This document shows, piece after piece, positions 22,401 through 34,300 of a stretch of DNA of 64,000 nucleotides. Below the pieces are notes generated by a model. That model was given only the letters and a program-made list of their open reading frames with translations, had not been told where the DNA came from and made no database searches. Origin of the DNA: Desmodesmus armatus (taxonomy: Eukaryota; Chlorophyta; Chlorophyceae; Sphaeropleales; Scenedesmaceae); the NCBI GenBank assembly GCA_007449985.2, contig VIIQ02000002.1, positions 558,001-622,000 of the forward strand. Direction: 5' to 3'. A program made the position numbers and the translations under genes. The first letter of the stretch is position 1, and every line of letters begins with the position of its first letter.

Positions 22401-25400
22401 GCCTATCCAAGCCTAGCATAGCCCAGCCCAGGCTAGTCCCATTGGCCTAGTTTTGGCACACACACACACACACACAGACATGCAACCACCAAGTCACCTG
22501 GATGATCCTGCAGCCTGCGGTCTGCAGTGCGTCCACCTCCTGCCTCAGGGCCAGGGCCAGCTGGGCAGCCTGGGCGGCACGGCTGATGTCCTTGCGGGGG
22601 AACGACCAGTTCAGGATGGTCACAGGGCCTGGTGCGGGCGACATGCGACAAACAAACAGTACAGCAGCGTGAGCGGTCCAAGCCGGCAGCACCAGCAGAC
22701 GACACACCACATGCTAGAGGTCCATACGCGATCCACACAGCGGCAGAGCATGACGTAACTGTCACAGCAAAGGAGGCAGTACCAGCGGCCGCACAGCATC
22801 CTCTCTGGAGCCACACTCTGGTACGCTCTGGTCAGGACATGACAGCTGACCAGCGGACCACAATTACGTAGACAGCACCACTCTTTGACAGCCGCTTCAC
22901 CACAACAACAGGCAACAAGTAGGCAGTCTTGCATCTACAGGTTGGGGTAAATCGTCTTGCATTCAACACCCAAGCCCCAACCAATGGCCCAACCAGCCTC
23001 AGTTCTCACCCAGCCCCCTGGTCCCACCTGTGAGCATGCCCTTGACAGGCTTGGTTGTGAGCTGCTGTGCCACAGCAAACTCCCTGACAGTCATGGGGGC
23101 AGTGAACACCACGTCTGCGTGGATGATGGGGGGCCGCACGTAGCGTGAGCCATAGCTCTGCACCCAGCCCTGCAGGGTGAAGGCCAGGCCACCCAGCTGC
23201 ACACCAAAGTATTCAACCATGTCCGTGCGCTGTCGATGTGGAGGGGTGTGGGCAGGGCAGTGCAGTGGGGGACAAGAGGTGCACACGGTGTGATGTCTTC
23301 AGCAGTGCGTGACCCGCTCACAGGCAAGAGCTACACTCTGCCTGACACCTCCCCAATCAAGCCAGCCTATGTCTGCTGACACACACCTAAGCGAAAGGAG
23401 TCCCTTTTGAGTGCAGGATAGGGAAGGGTAGGACATGGCAGCGGTCGTGGTAGCGCAGTGGCGAGTGGGAGACATTGATGCTTGTGTAGCTGTAAGGAAT
23501 TGGTGAGGGTGTGCTGGTGGTTGTGCTTCCGTACACGCCGACGACTTGGGAAGTGCACTTCAGCATGGCACAGAGCAGGGCCACAACGTGCACACACAGC
23601 AGGGCAGGCCACGACGAGTTCACATGACTTGTGCATGATGCACAGGAGAACCCCTCCATCAGACATGGCGCCAGCTGCACACTTCCATGTGCAGGGTCTG
23701 CACTGCATCTCGACACCCGCCCTGTACCTTTCCCTCACTCCTCCCTCCTCTTGGTGGACCACCCATTACTGTGATGGCCACAACCTACCCTTCCCTTGAC
23801 CTTCCCAGCGACTGCATCCCTCGGCTTTGCTGCAGCCACAACTCCATCCTCCTCAAGCCCAACACCCCCCCCCCCACACACACACCCTCCCTACCTCAGG
23901 CTCTCCGTGCACCAGCACGTCCAGGCCCAGTGCCTCCTGCACCCCAATGGCAAAGGCCACCTGCTGGTCGATCAGACGCTCATAGTCAACACGGCTCAGG
24001 CTGCCACTGCGCAGCAGGGTGCGCAGCCGACGCACCTGACAGGGGCAAGGGGGGCGGGGGGGACAAATGCACAGCTGAGCTTCACATGCGCCTGTAGACA
24101 GCGCTGATTGGTCTATGAGGGGGAGGCAAGAGGGGTGGGACATGCTGCAGTTGGGAACTCTGCCCAAGGGTGGTCCGGCTGCAACGGTAATCAACAACAG
24201 CAGCAAAGATCTTTGTGCTTGGGATGATCCGTTCACTTCAGGCGTCAGGCCCCAAGGGGGGGGGGGGGAGAGGGGTAAGCCACATAGACCACAAGTGATG
24301 CAGCCAACTATGCACAAAGCAAGGAAAGAGCAGAGTGGGAACAGTAAGGGAAGTCAGGAACCCCACAGTCAAGAGTGCTGTGGATACACTACATTTGGTG
24401 ATCCAGCCAACTCAGCGACCACAAGTGATGCAACCAACTATGTTAAAAGCAAGGAAAGAGCAGAGTGGGAACAGTAAGGGAAGTCAGGACCCACACAGTC
24501 AAGAGTGCTGTGGATACACTACTTTTGGTGATCCAGCCAACTCAGCAAAACGCGAAGAACGAGTGGAGAGGGGAAGCATTGAGGGAGGGATGGGGTGACC
24601 AGCACATAGAGGCACACTGTACTGGTCACACAACCTGAAAAGATGTAGGATGGGGGGATGCAGGCAGAGCACACAGTGATCTCCCCGGACTGTAGTAAGG
24701 AGCTGACAAGGGGGGGGGGGCGGTACGACACTGCAGTTGCGTGATAATCACACTGGGTGGCGAGGTGGGGCCCCAACCTTCAGTGGTCTGAAGCTTGCCA
24801 CATGCACAGCCAAGGCAAGGGGGGTACTGCACACATTACAGTTTGTGTTATGAGCAACGTGGAGTAGCCAGGTGGCTGGAGGTACACAAAGATGGGCGGG
24901 GTCAAAACAGAAAATGTGAGACAGTGCCCGTAACCGGGGAGGTAGCAAGATTTCCTGTGGAGACACAGAAACAGAAAATGTGTCAGTAAATGGCAGGTGA
25001 GCGGTGGGGAAGGCGTAACCAACACGCGATGTAAGCATGACGTTGGCCTAAGGTACAAGGTCGATGCAAGTTTTTGAGGTCATGGCCTTGCTCACATCAC
25101 TGGAGAGATTCAGCCAACAGGCTTATCTCATTCACTATTCAACATTGCCCCAGCCAGATGCAGGCCCATGAACATAACACCCCAACGCGAGGCATGATGA
25201 TCAAACAGCACAACGCATCCACGTCAATTGGACACTGTATGTGATGTGACACACTGCAATGCCTGACTGTCAAAGAAGAAAAACTCAGGTGTGGCCCCTT
25301 GCATACACACATTCCCTTCCAACACCATGACACAACATGCATGTGCGCGACGTAGCAACAGCCAACCAACTGGGTTGTTCATGCTTACTGCTCCGCTCCA

Positions 25401-27763
25401 TGCCCCTGCCTGTACCGGCTGCTTCTCATCCCCCGCCGCCACTGGTGTAAACCAGATAAGTGAGAAAGGCTCCAGGAGTCGAACCTGGTGTACCCCTGAT
25501 TGCTCAGGGGGTCATCCACATGACCTAACCTTTCACAGTGGCGATCGGGGGGAGCGGCATGATCACTCATGCCAAGCAGCCTCGAGGGCAGGAGGGACAG
25601 GGCGCCAACAGGGGACTGGGAATGCCCCTGTTGCTTGGCGAGGGATCAGGGCATGGCCCAGCTGAGTTGACCACCAGCGTCACACACAGCAGCACACTCG
25701 AAACACCTCATCCCTCAAGTCAAACACACCACACTACTACCAACCCTTGTACCCCTGCATCCCTACCCCAAAGCGCCCACAGGCAACAAACCTGGTGACC
25801 TTGCATCAGCACCTACCTCAGCAGTCTGTGGGAAGGAGCCGATGGTGCTTGTGGGGAAGGCGTGGAACTGGGGCTGCTTGGGCCTGCGAACCTCAAAGGC
25901 CTCAGGGCGGTCCAGCAGAGAAGCATCCACACCAGGCAGGCTGCCCTTGCCAGACTTGGCCAACACAGCACTGTCAGGGGGCAGACCCCAGGCCTGGGCG
26001 ATGGACGCCTCAGCAGGAGTGACCTCCCCCTTAGCCAGGGAGGTGAGGGCCTGGAGCTTCTGGACCGCGAAGGCCAGCCTTGACAGCAGGGAGGGCTCCA
26101 GGTGGCCGACCTCAGCAGCGGTGTCGTAGGGCAGGTGCTGCAGGGTGGTTGAAGGCTGCACGGAGATGTTGGTGATGCCCACGGACTGAAGCTCCTTGAG
26201 GACCGCAGCACAGGCGGGCAGGTCATCCGCATAGGGGCTGCGGGCGTCAATCAGGCCGGCACCCAGGCGCTTGGATGCGGGGAAGCCGTGCTTGCGGATG
26301 AGGGCCAGGGTGCCGTTGCCGGCAGCATCACCAGGGACACCACAGAAGTCCAAGCTGATGGCGGCTACAGGGAGGTTGATGGCCCAGGGGTAGGCAGCGC
26401 CCAGGCAGTCGTAGTAGGTCACGAGGTCGATTGGGCAGCCAACGGCAGCGAGGGACTTGTAGACGGACTCGTAGACGGACTGGGCGGCGGCACCGGCGTC
26501 TGTGGTGAGGGAGGGCTCGTGGAGCTGCACCTCGGGGACACCCAGCTGCTGCAGCTGGCGCAGGAGCTGGGCGTAGGCAGGCAGCAACCTGCAGGGCAAC
26601 AGGAGGGAGGGGGGGGGAGACACCCGAGGCGTCAGGACAAGATGTGCGCAGACACCGTCATTACAGTAGCACTACACCTTGCTGATACAGGTGTGGGCTG
26701 GAGATGCAGCAACAGACATTGGCAAGCCTCAGGGCCTCAGGATCTGAGCAGCAGCAAGAACCAAGGCCTACAAGCCCAGAGGTTGTTCAGCACAGCATGC
26801 ACCATTTTGTCCCCTGCCTACCTGTCCACAGCCTCTGCCAGGGGCAGGTCACGCTTGGCGAGCAGGACGTAGGTGACGGGGCCGATGATCATGGGGATGG
26901 CACGCTCCTTGCCGATGGCCTTCTGGGCACGGTCAACCTTCTCCAGGAGGGGGATGAAGTTGGGGGCGTGGACACTGAAGTCACCCTCCAGCTCAGGGAC
27001 CTGCAGGAGGGCAGCCACAGGGGAGCAGGAGGACAGGGTGTCAGCATGTAGGGCAATGCGTCATGTGAACAGCAGCAATGCAGGGGCCAGGAGGTCTCCA
27101 GAAAGCAACTATGGCGTGGGCTGACTCCTGATTGCTGGAGGCAGTGGACAACAGCAACCAGTCTCTCTGCGCACCAACTCAACAGTGCCACGCAACATTG
27201 TCACTCACCAGGTAGTGGTAGTTGGTGTCGAAGAATTTGCTCAGGTCCAGGGCAGAGGTGCCCTCAGCCCCACGGGCCATGGCAAAGTAGAGCTGCAGGC
27301 CAGTGTAGTCCTTGAAGCGGGTGGGTGTGGTGCCCAGGAGGAAGGTGGTGTCAAGAACCTGGTCGTAGAGGGTGCCATCAATGCCCACACGGGTGATGCC
27401 AGCTTCGGCCTGCTTCTGCCAGTCCGCCTGCTGGACAGCGTGGGAGACCTCAAGCAGCTCATCTTGACGCAGCTTGCCAGCCCAGAACTTCTCCAGGGCA
27501 ACCTTCATCTCACGCTTGCCACCAATGCGGGGAAAGCCTGCAAAGACAGACAACAGGAGCAGAGAGCGTTATGGCCGTGTGTGAGGGACGACCACCAGCA
27601 TTTAGCAGCTTCCAGCAACTGCTGTAGGTTGATCTGAGTGGGTCAGACAGGGGCAATGCTGAGCACGGGGGCCGAATTGGCAATACAGCAGGCTGCATTT
27701 TGCGCATGGAAAACATTACAGCAGATGCTGCGACCTACCGATGGTGCCTGTGGTGAACGCCAT
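19408..27763 (-). CDS. METE: Cobalamin-independent methionine synthase
   Basis: Eleven exons chain without phase conflict: 27739-27763, 27209-27537, 26822-27000, 25817-26588, 23895-24035, 23028-23229, 22498-22628, 22118-22203, 20719-20816, 20185-20300, 19408-19710; about 793 residues. The enzyme transfers a methyl group from 5-methyltetrahydrofolate polyglutamate to homocysteine without vitamin B12. The start [18 protein letters not shown] is the typical MetE N-terminus. Both halves of the double barrel are present: the N-terminal one with [11 protein letters not shown] and the catalytic one beginning near [13 protein letters not shown]. Zinc ligands are visible: H637 and C639 in THLCYSDF, E661 in TIENSRS, C726 in [15 protein letters not shown] and [10 protein letters not shown] also match. 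The tail after about residue 755 is an Ala/Pro-rich extension ([14 protein letters not shown]). In algae METE is typically repressed by B12; no riboswitch was seen. Introns hold two tRNA-like repeats and a 130-bp tandem duplication. Confidence 0.96.
21439..21729 (-). mobile_element. SINE-like repeat with tRNA-like core, copy 1
   Basis: About 291 bp, nearly identical to 25370-25661 in the same orientation. It lies in the METE intron between exons 8 and 9. On the minus strand 21533-21601 folds like a tRNA: acceptor AAAGGTT/AGCCTTT, a D-arm GGTC-ATGTGGAT-GACC with the GG doublet, and a T-arm CCAGG-TTCGACT-CCTGG. The box B consensus GGTTCGANTCC is matched perfectly. The anticodon arm is off-canon: CCCCTGA/TCAGGGG closes a GCAA tetraloop, so no anticodon can be read. 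This suggests a pol III-type, tRNA-derived repeat, not a working tRNA gene. Exact ends of the element are uncertain. Confidence 0.7.
24287..24546. repeat. Two tandem copies of a 130-bp unit
   Basis: 24287-24416 and 24417-24546 are near-identical, both starting GACCACAAGTGATGCA and ending CCAGCCAACTCAGC. They differ by a few substitutions and lie in the METE intron between exons 4 and 5. A G-homopolymer (about 24256-24268) precedes them. Confidence 0.93.
25370..25661 (-). mobile_element. SINE-like repeat with tRNA-like core, copy 2
   Basis: Second copy of the repeat at 21439-21729, in METE between exons 4 and 5. The tRNA-like core is at 25465-25533 and is identical to that of copy 1 across the acceptor, D, anticodon-like and T arms, including box B. 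Differences lie outside the core: a few substitutions and GTAAACCAGAT in place of TTTGACCAGT beside it. Two such similar copies in one gene suggest recent activity or local duplication. Confidence 0.7.
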
Positions 27764-28385
27764 CGCGAAGGGACAGCGTTGATAGAGGGACCTTACAAAT
27801 GCAAGACTGAGGAGGCTGGACAGCAGGTGCTGGCGCCAGTAGAGAGTGCGAGGAGGACAGTGACGGAACGGGAGGCGGCGATGGCTTAAGAGCACCCAAG
27901 GCAGACGCGAACCCTCAACCGCGATTTTTGACCTTCACCGTTTGACAAGGATTTACTAGTTCGCCTTTACTTTATTGACTTCAATGCTGTGCCTTCGCTT
28001 CCTTTGACACCGCAGGGTCACCAAAACAGATCCCCTGGCCACGATGGAATGATGTTGATCCAGCTGATCGCAGAAAGAAGATGCTGGGCAGCAGGATCTT
28101 CACAACGTAGATACATTGAACCCGTAAAAAAACCTCAGAGCAATCATTCGTGGTCTGGTACTGCTTGGAACTGTGCCAGAGATTATGGATGCTGCAACCC
28201 CCTTGTCAGCTTTGACCTTGTCGAAGCGTCCCTTCTGTGTCCCTTCTGTGTCACCCTCCCCACATTTGACTCTAGCCTCTTTAATCTGTCAAAGTTGTGA
28301 TGATGACATCCAACCTGGCAATGAGAAGCTGACGCAACAATCGTGCGAAGCTGCAAGGAATGCACCCAGTCCCAGCGCCAAGCTG
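27764..28385. other. Intergenic region between METE start and IFT122 end
   Basis: Upstream region of METE and 3' flank of IFT122. No open frame of note and no clear TATA element. A direct repeat GTCCCTTCTGTGTC lies at about 28228-28252. Confidence 0.4.
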
Positions 28386-31300
28386 CTACGACCGCGCCCT
28401 TATACTGCTGGTCTGCTGTGTCAGACTGGGCCATGGGCTGCCTGCTGGTGCTGCTGGTGACTCCTGCAGTTGCTGCTGCAAGCTTCTCTTGCTGCTGCTG
28501 CTGCTGGGTATGGCAGCAGGTCTCTGTGGAGACGACTGCTGGTCTGCTGCCTTCACGCTGGTGCCAGGGGAGTTGTCCTCCTCTGTGCACTCTCTTGAGA
28601 AGGGTGCACAGCCGTGCTCCAACAACGCCTACAAGAGCAGTTCAACATACTTGATTATTGTTGCCAGTAGGGTTGCTGAGCTGGTGAGACTGCCCAGGCA
28701 ACAACTATGCTGACAGTGTGCTAAGTTTGCAGCAACGATATGAAACATGCAGTGCAAGGTGTCTCCATGTCTGCTCACCATCTCATACTCCTCTGCCTCA
28801 AAGAAGTGTCCGCATGAGCCCACCACCACAGGCTGGTCCTCGTCCAGCATCCTGAACCACTGCGCAGGCAGGCAGGAGTTGGGCCAGCGCCGCACCAGCA
28901 CCTCGCCAGGCCGCAGCCGCCGCAGCGCAGCCCGGCCCAGCACGATGGGCGTATGGGGGATGGCGGCCTGCAGCAAATGAACGCAGTATGCATGAGCAGC
29001 AGATTGCATGTAGCAGCCAGCACAGACGCAGCGCACGCAGTGACCAGAAAAGTGGCAAAGAAGCGAGTAAAATGACTGTCATGTTCGTCTGCTGCTAACT
29101 ATGATGCACAAACAGCCACAAGCAGCCCAATGGGTCAACAGCCATCTGGCCTTGGAGCCAGCCGCTGCGTGAATCTGTGGAACGAATTAGAAAAAAAAGA
29201 TCTTGCCCACCTGTGATGTAAAGGCTTCGTCCAGGGCCGTGCTGCAGCCCGGGCTGGCCCCGCTGAACCCTGCCGTGTCCGACCCTACAGCCCCCTCGTC
29301 CTCCAGGCGCAGCACGTTGGCCCCACCATCCACACCCTGGCCGGGGCCCAGCTCCACGCCCCGCCCACCCCCTGCACCAGCTGCTGTGGTGGCCAGCACG
29401 TCCTCCCCCAGCAGCGCTGCTGCCTCTGCATCGCTGATGCCTGGCTCCAGCTGGAACTCCACCAACGGCAGCACCTCAAAGGTCAAGAAGCTGCGCAGGA
29501 ATGGCGCTCCGCAGGAGGTGCAGAAATCTCCCTGCAAGGGCAAGACATATGGATGAGAGCGCTGGGACTGCTGGGTGTGCACATGTACAGGGTCTCCTCA
29601 GCGGCTGCAGGTGGATTGCAACTGTAGCGGTACTCTTGAGGACTGCCTGTGCAAAGCCGAGGGGCATGATGGCGCTGTAGGATTGGTTTGGCGGTGCTGC
29701 TGGCCACACCTGAGTGTTGAGGAGGGTGTTGGTGGCCTGGCAACGACAGCAGATGGGCATGAGCTCATCAGCATCCGTAAAGGGGCAAGCTCGTAGCAAC
29801 AAGCTTGCAAGCTCCACATCAGCAGCAACAGAAGGTGGCAACACCAGGCCCTGAAGACAGCAGATATAGCAGACTTCAGGCATATTTCGGTATCATGCTG
29901 ACTGCAATGATTGCAACAGGATCAGTCCCCATGAGGGTGAAGCACGATATAAGCCCTCCTCAGCTGCTCATCACAGTAGAAGTTTAGTTGGCAATAGTAA
30001 GAGGCTCCTGCAGCAACGCCACATCCCGAAGGTGTCTGCAGTGCAGCCGCCTGGTCCCACCTGCAGCCTGCTGTATGCAAAGCGCGCCAGCTTGTACGCC
30101 CGCTGTGCCCGTGCAAGGCCTGCGAGCGCCAGCAAGACCTTAGACAGCGCGATGCCCTTAGGAGGGTCACGCTTGGCAACACGCATCAGCAGGAACCTGC
30201 GCAGACAAGGAAAGGAAGTGATATCATGCGTTCACAAATCATCAGCTTCCTGTAGTGCTAAACAGCACAAGCCATGTCGCCTTCAGGCTGCCACATGGTT
30301 CCTGCAGCGCCTCCATCACTGACCTGGCCGCATTGAAGAGTGTAGCATCATCCACAGTCTTGAAGGGCTGGTTTGCGGTGGTGTAGATCAAATGGTATGC
30401 ATAGTACAGCTCAGCCGTGTCATAGTAGGAGGCAAACGCCTGCTGCGCCTCCTTGTCGCAGTCACTCATCCTGCCTGGAGGGTTGTGCACGCCCTGCAAG
30501 GAGACGACAATGGGCATGTCGCACTTGGGGGTTGTAGGCGCAAGCCCATGGGTGCTAGGTCACATTGTGTTCAGCAAAGCAAAAAATCATGCAGCTGGCA
30601 CAGCTATGCCTTGAGTACACATGCCACGTTATCTATGTGACATACAGGAACAACGCCACTGCACAAGGTTCCAATGTGCAAGGAGAAATGTAGTGCAATG
30701 CAACTGCGCAGGCAGCTGCTGCAGGCCAACCTTGAGTGCTTCTACAGCCAGCTTGTAGTAGCCATGAGCGGCATCAGCAAAGCGGCACTGCAGGACAGCA
30801 TTGTCGGCCAGCTGCTGCAACAGTGCAAGGCCCAGCTCGGGGCGGCCGCCATCTGTGTACGCTGCGCACGCCTCCTCAAACCTGTTGGGCAAAGCCAGGT
30901 GCAACGTGTGACCAGGAGGAGTGCGTGCCCAGTGAGCGGGTTCAACCCGCTGCGGGTTCAACCCGCAAGTTGCATATAGTCCAGCATACTGATAGAGCGG
31001 GCAGCTGAGGCGCTGTTGCAATTCCAGCAAGCAAACAGTGACGGCCTCACTGAAGGCCTCACTGAGGCCTTGAAGGCAACACGATGCTCATCAATGCTGA
31101 CAGGAGGCTGAATGTCCAGCTACAGCCATAACCTCCGCCGCACCTGTCCTGTGAGAGCAGCCACTTGGCGTATGGCAGGTACACCTGGTCCTTGAGCTGG
31201 CTGTGTGCAGCCAGCAGCAGGAAGGCATCGTCCCAGCGCTGCTCCTCAACATTGAGCTTCAGCAGTCCTGCAATGTCCCCAAGCTTCAGCAGACCCTCCT

Positions 31301-34300
31301 TGGCAGCATCATACCGGCCTGCATACAACAGCATGCCATGCAGTGTCACACAGACTCTGCTCGGAACAGCAGCTGCCGTCACCTCCATATGTGTGTACAC
31401 CGACACCATTGAGGCAGTACCCGCCAACGCACAAGGCCGAGCTTTCAAACGTCTGTCAAAATACCACCGGCATCAGCTGGACACCACGCACAAAGGCTGA
31501 GAGCGCACCTGCTTGCTTGAATGCTGCGACGGCTGACTTGAGCTGCTGCACATCCTTGACAGGGTCCATGGTGCGCATCAAGCTGACCAGGCGGTCCCAC
31601 CAGCCATGCTTCACCAGCAAGCTGATGGCACGATCAACCTTGCCAGCCTGCGCAGACACATACGTGCTGGCCATTGACAGCTCAAACCATAGTCATTTGA
31701 CTTGACCTTTGAGCTGTGGCCTGCCTACAGCATATCATGCATGGCCCCCTATCAATAGCATGGTGGTTGCCAGTGCCATGCAGGCAGGTGCAGTGGCTTC
31801 ATCCGTCACAAATGGATGGAGCAGCTGCACCTGTCTGCCTAGCACTGGCGACCACCATGCTAGTCATAGCAGGCAGCCCAGGCCATGATGAGACAGGCAC
31901 GTGTCGCCAACAATTAGCGACATGCAGGCCAAATTCACCCTGCTGACATGCTTGCGGGCTGTCACAGCCATACCTTGATGTACATCTCAGCTGCTGCTTC
32001 GTAGTTGGCGGTCTCCTCACTCCACGCTGCCTGCCTGCCCATCAGCTCCGCCACTGCTGCTGCACCCCTGCCGACTGCACTCTTGAGCAGCTGCCCAGCT
32101 GCTACCTGCTCTGCCAGCTGCTTGGCTTCCTCAAACATGCACATGCTGGTGAACATCTCCAGCGCCTGGCAGTTGCACAAAACCATGACAGCAGCCGAGG
32201 TGGTCAATAGCTATTGACCACCTGGTATATAGCCAGCTCATGATCACAGCTAACTGGCTCTCAAGATCACAGCTAACATGCCAACACAGCAGTGCACAAC
32301 ATGTTGTGCGGTTTGCTGCTAAACACAGTGCTTTGTGTCTGCTGTCAACATGCAGACTCCGTGGCTCATCTGGCAGCATGCCGCACCTTTTCTAGCTGGC
32401 CCTCGGAGACATACAGCTTTGCCGCCTGGTCAAAGTCGCCCTGCCAGGCAGCCATGTCAGCCCGCAGCAGGTTGGGGTGTGCCTGCTGCCAGACCTGCTG
32501 CCACTTGGTTGACAAGCTCGACCGAGCGCACATCCCGTAGCCGGATGAAGGCAGCACGTGCCACGTCAATATCCATGGCCTGCAGCACAGACACATGGCC
32601 AGCAAGCAGAGCATGCAACACGCCCCTGGGAGTGCGCGGCTGGATACCTGCCATCATGGAGCAGTGACTGCCTTGCTGGATGCCATAGCCTAAGGCCTCG
32701 AGCTGCAGGGCTCACATCAGCACCGATTGCAGTGTGGACAGCTGGCAGGGGCTGCATGCCAGTATCTGTGCACACTGCTGAGGCGGGGGGGGGGGGGGGG
32801 GGCTGCCAGAGTGGCCCTGTCCCACCTGCAGTGCTGCCTGTGCCAAGGTCTTCCAGTCTGCCTCAGTCACGCCCAGGCATGCAACCTGGTAGGCCGCCTT
32901 GACATCGTTGCACTCCAGGTACTTGGCCATGCTGCCGCCTTGTGGGATGTCGATGGTGGCCATGTTGACATACTGCAGGCAGAACACCTTGGAGCCCTGC
33001 ACAGGCACAACACATGCAACAGATTCGGGCGAGGGCAGGCACTGTATGCAGTGCATGGTAGTGCAGACAGTGCGCCCTGCTGGTGAACTGGAAGCCCTGC
33101 TCAACGCGTATATTGTCCTACATACGGCAGTGCAGACCGCGTAGCAGCCCCAACACGTCCCACCTTGAAGCCGACAACAAAGCCTGCATCTTCTGCACGT
33201 GTGCCTGGAAGTCAGCGGTCTTAATGGTCAGCTGCCCGTTCCCGCTGAAGCACAGCATGTCCTCGAACTGGCTGTTCCAGGCAACGCTGTTGCCGCCTTG
33301 TCCTCGTACAGCAGCTCCTGTGGGCAGCACAGTGCGCGCTGTCAGTGCGGGGCGGCCCACATGTAGTGACAGCCACGTGCTTTGCATGACAGTCTGCTGT
33401 GGCTTGGGAGTGTCCACCAGAATTGGTGGCCGTGATCAGGCATCAGGCTGGATGCACCCCCATGTGCCCCGCCTAGTAGTGCAGGCGCACCTTGGTGTTG
33501 AGGTCGTAGACCACCACCATGCTGGCCTCGTCAATCAGTGCCAGCTTGCACCTGCTGCTGCTGATGTCCAGGCACCTGCACGCACCAACAAGCAAGGATG
33601 CACTTGCCATGTTGTGGCCCGACCTGAGTCCATGCATATGCTTTTGCTTGCCTGCCCAGCACTGGCTGCAATAGGGCACAGGTGCACCTGCAAGCTAAAA
33701 AAATGGCTACAAGTTGGGCGCTTGTGCCGGCCATTTTGTCGCCCCCCTGCACAGCCTACCTGATGCCGCTGGGGTGATTGATGAGGGGGATGGGGAAGGC
33801 GTTGTCCACAAAGATCTTCAGCACGGCCCCACTCTTCAGGCCCAGCAGCAGCCCCTCCTTGCCTGATGGGCCCCCAGCCACCTTGATGTAGCGTATGACT
33901 GCGTCCATCACCCACTCGCGAACCAGGGTGCCCTCAAAGTCATACAGCTGCAGCCGCTTCTCCTGCAGGCCAGACATGCATGGCACCGTGCCACTGTGAC
34001 AGCATCCAGTGACTGATGGCCGCCAGCAGGATGATGCACACATCCTGCAGGACAGGCTCACTTCTCTAGAGCGCATGCTGGCCATGGCCAGAAGGCAACA
34101 AAAGGAGCCAACCCAGCAGGCTTGTGGAGCGTGATCTGCAAGCACCCTTTCACTGGCCACCTGCCACAAAGCAGTGGATGTAGTGCTTGTGCAGTTGCAA
34201 TGGTGCAGGATTGGTTCACAGCCTCGTGGTGATGCTGAGTACCTGGCACAGCACGATGTGCTGTGATGCGACCACCAGCAGGTTGCACTCCAGCTTCTTG

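Noticed and set aside
21533..25533. Functional tRNA genes at the two tRNA-like cores
   Set aside because: The anticodon arm has a 7-bp stem and 4-base loop, and only one base separates acceptor and D arm; no anticodon can be assigned.
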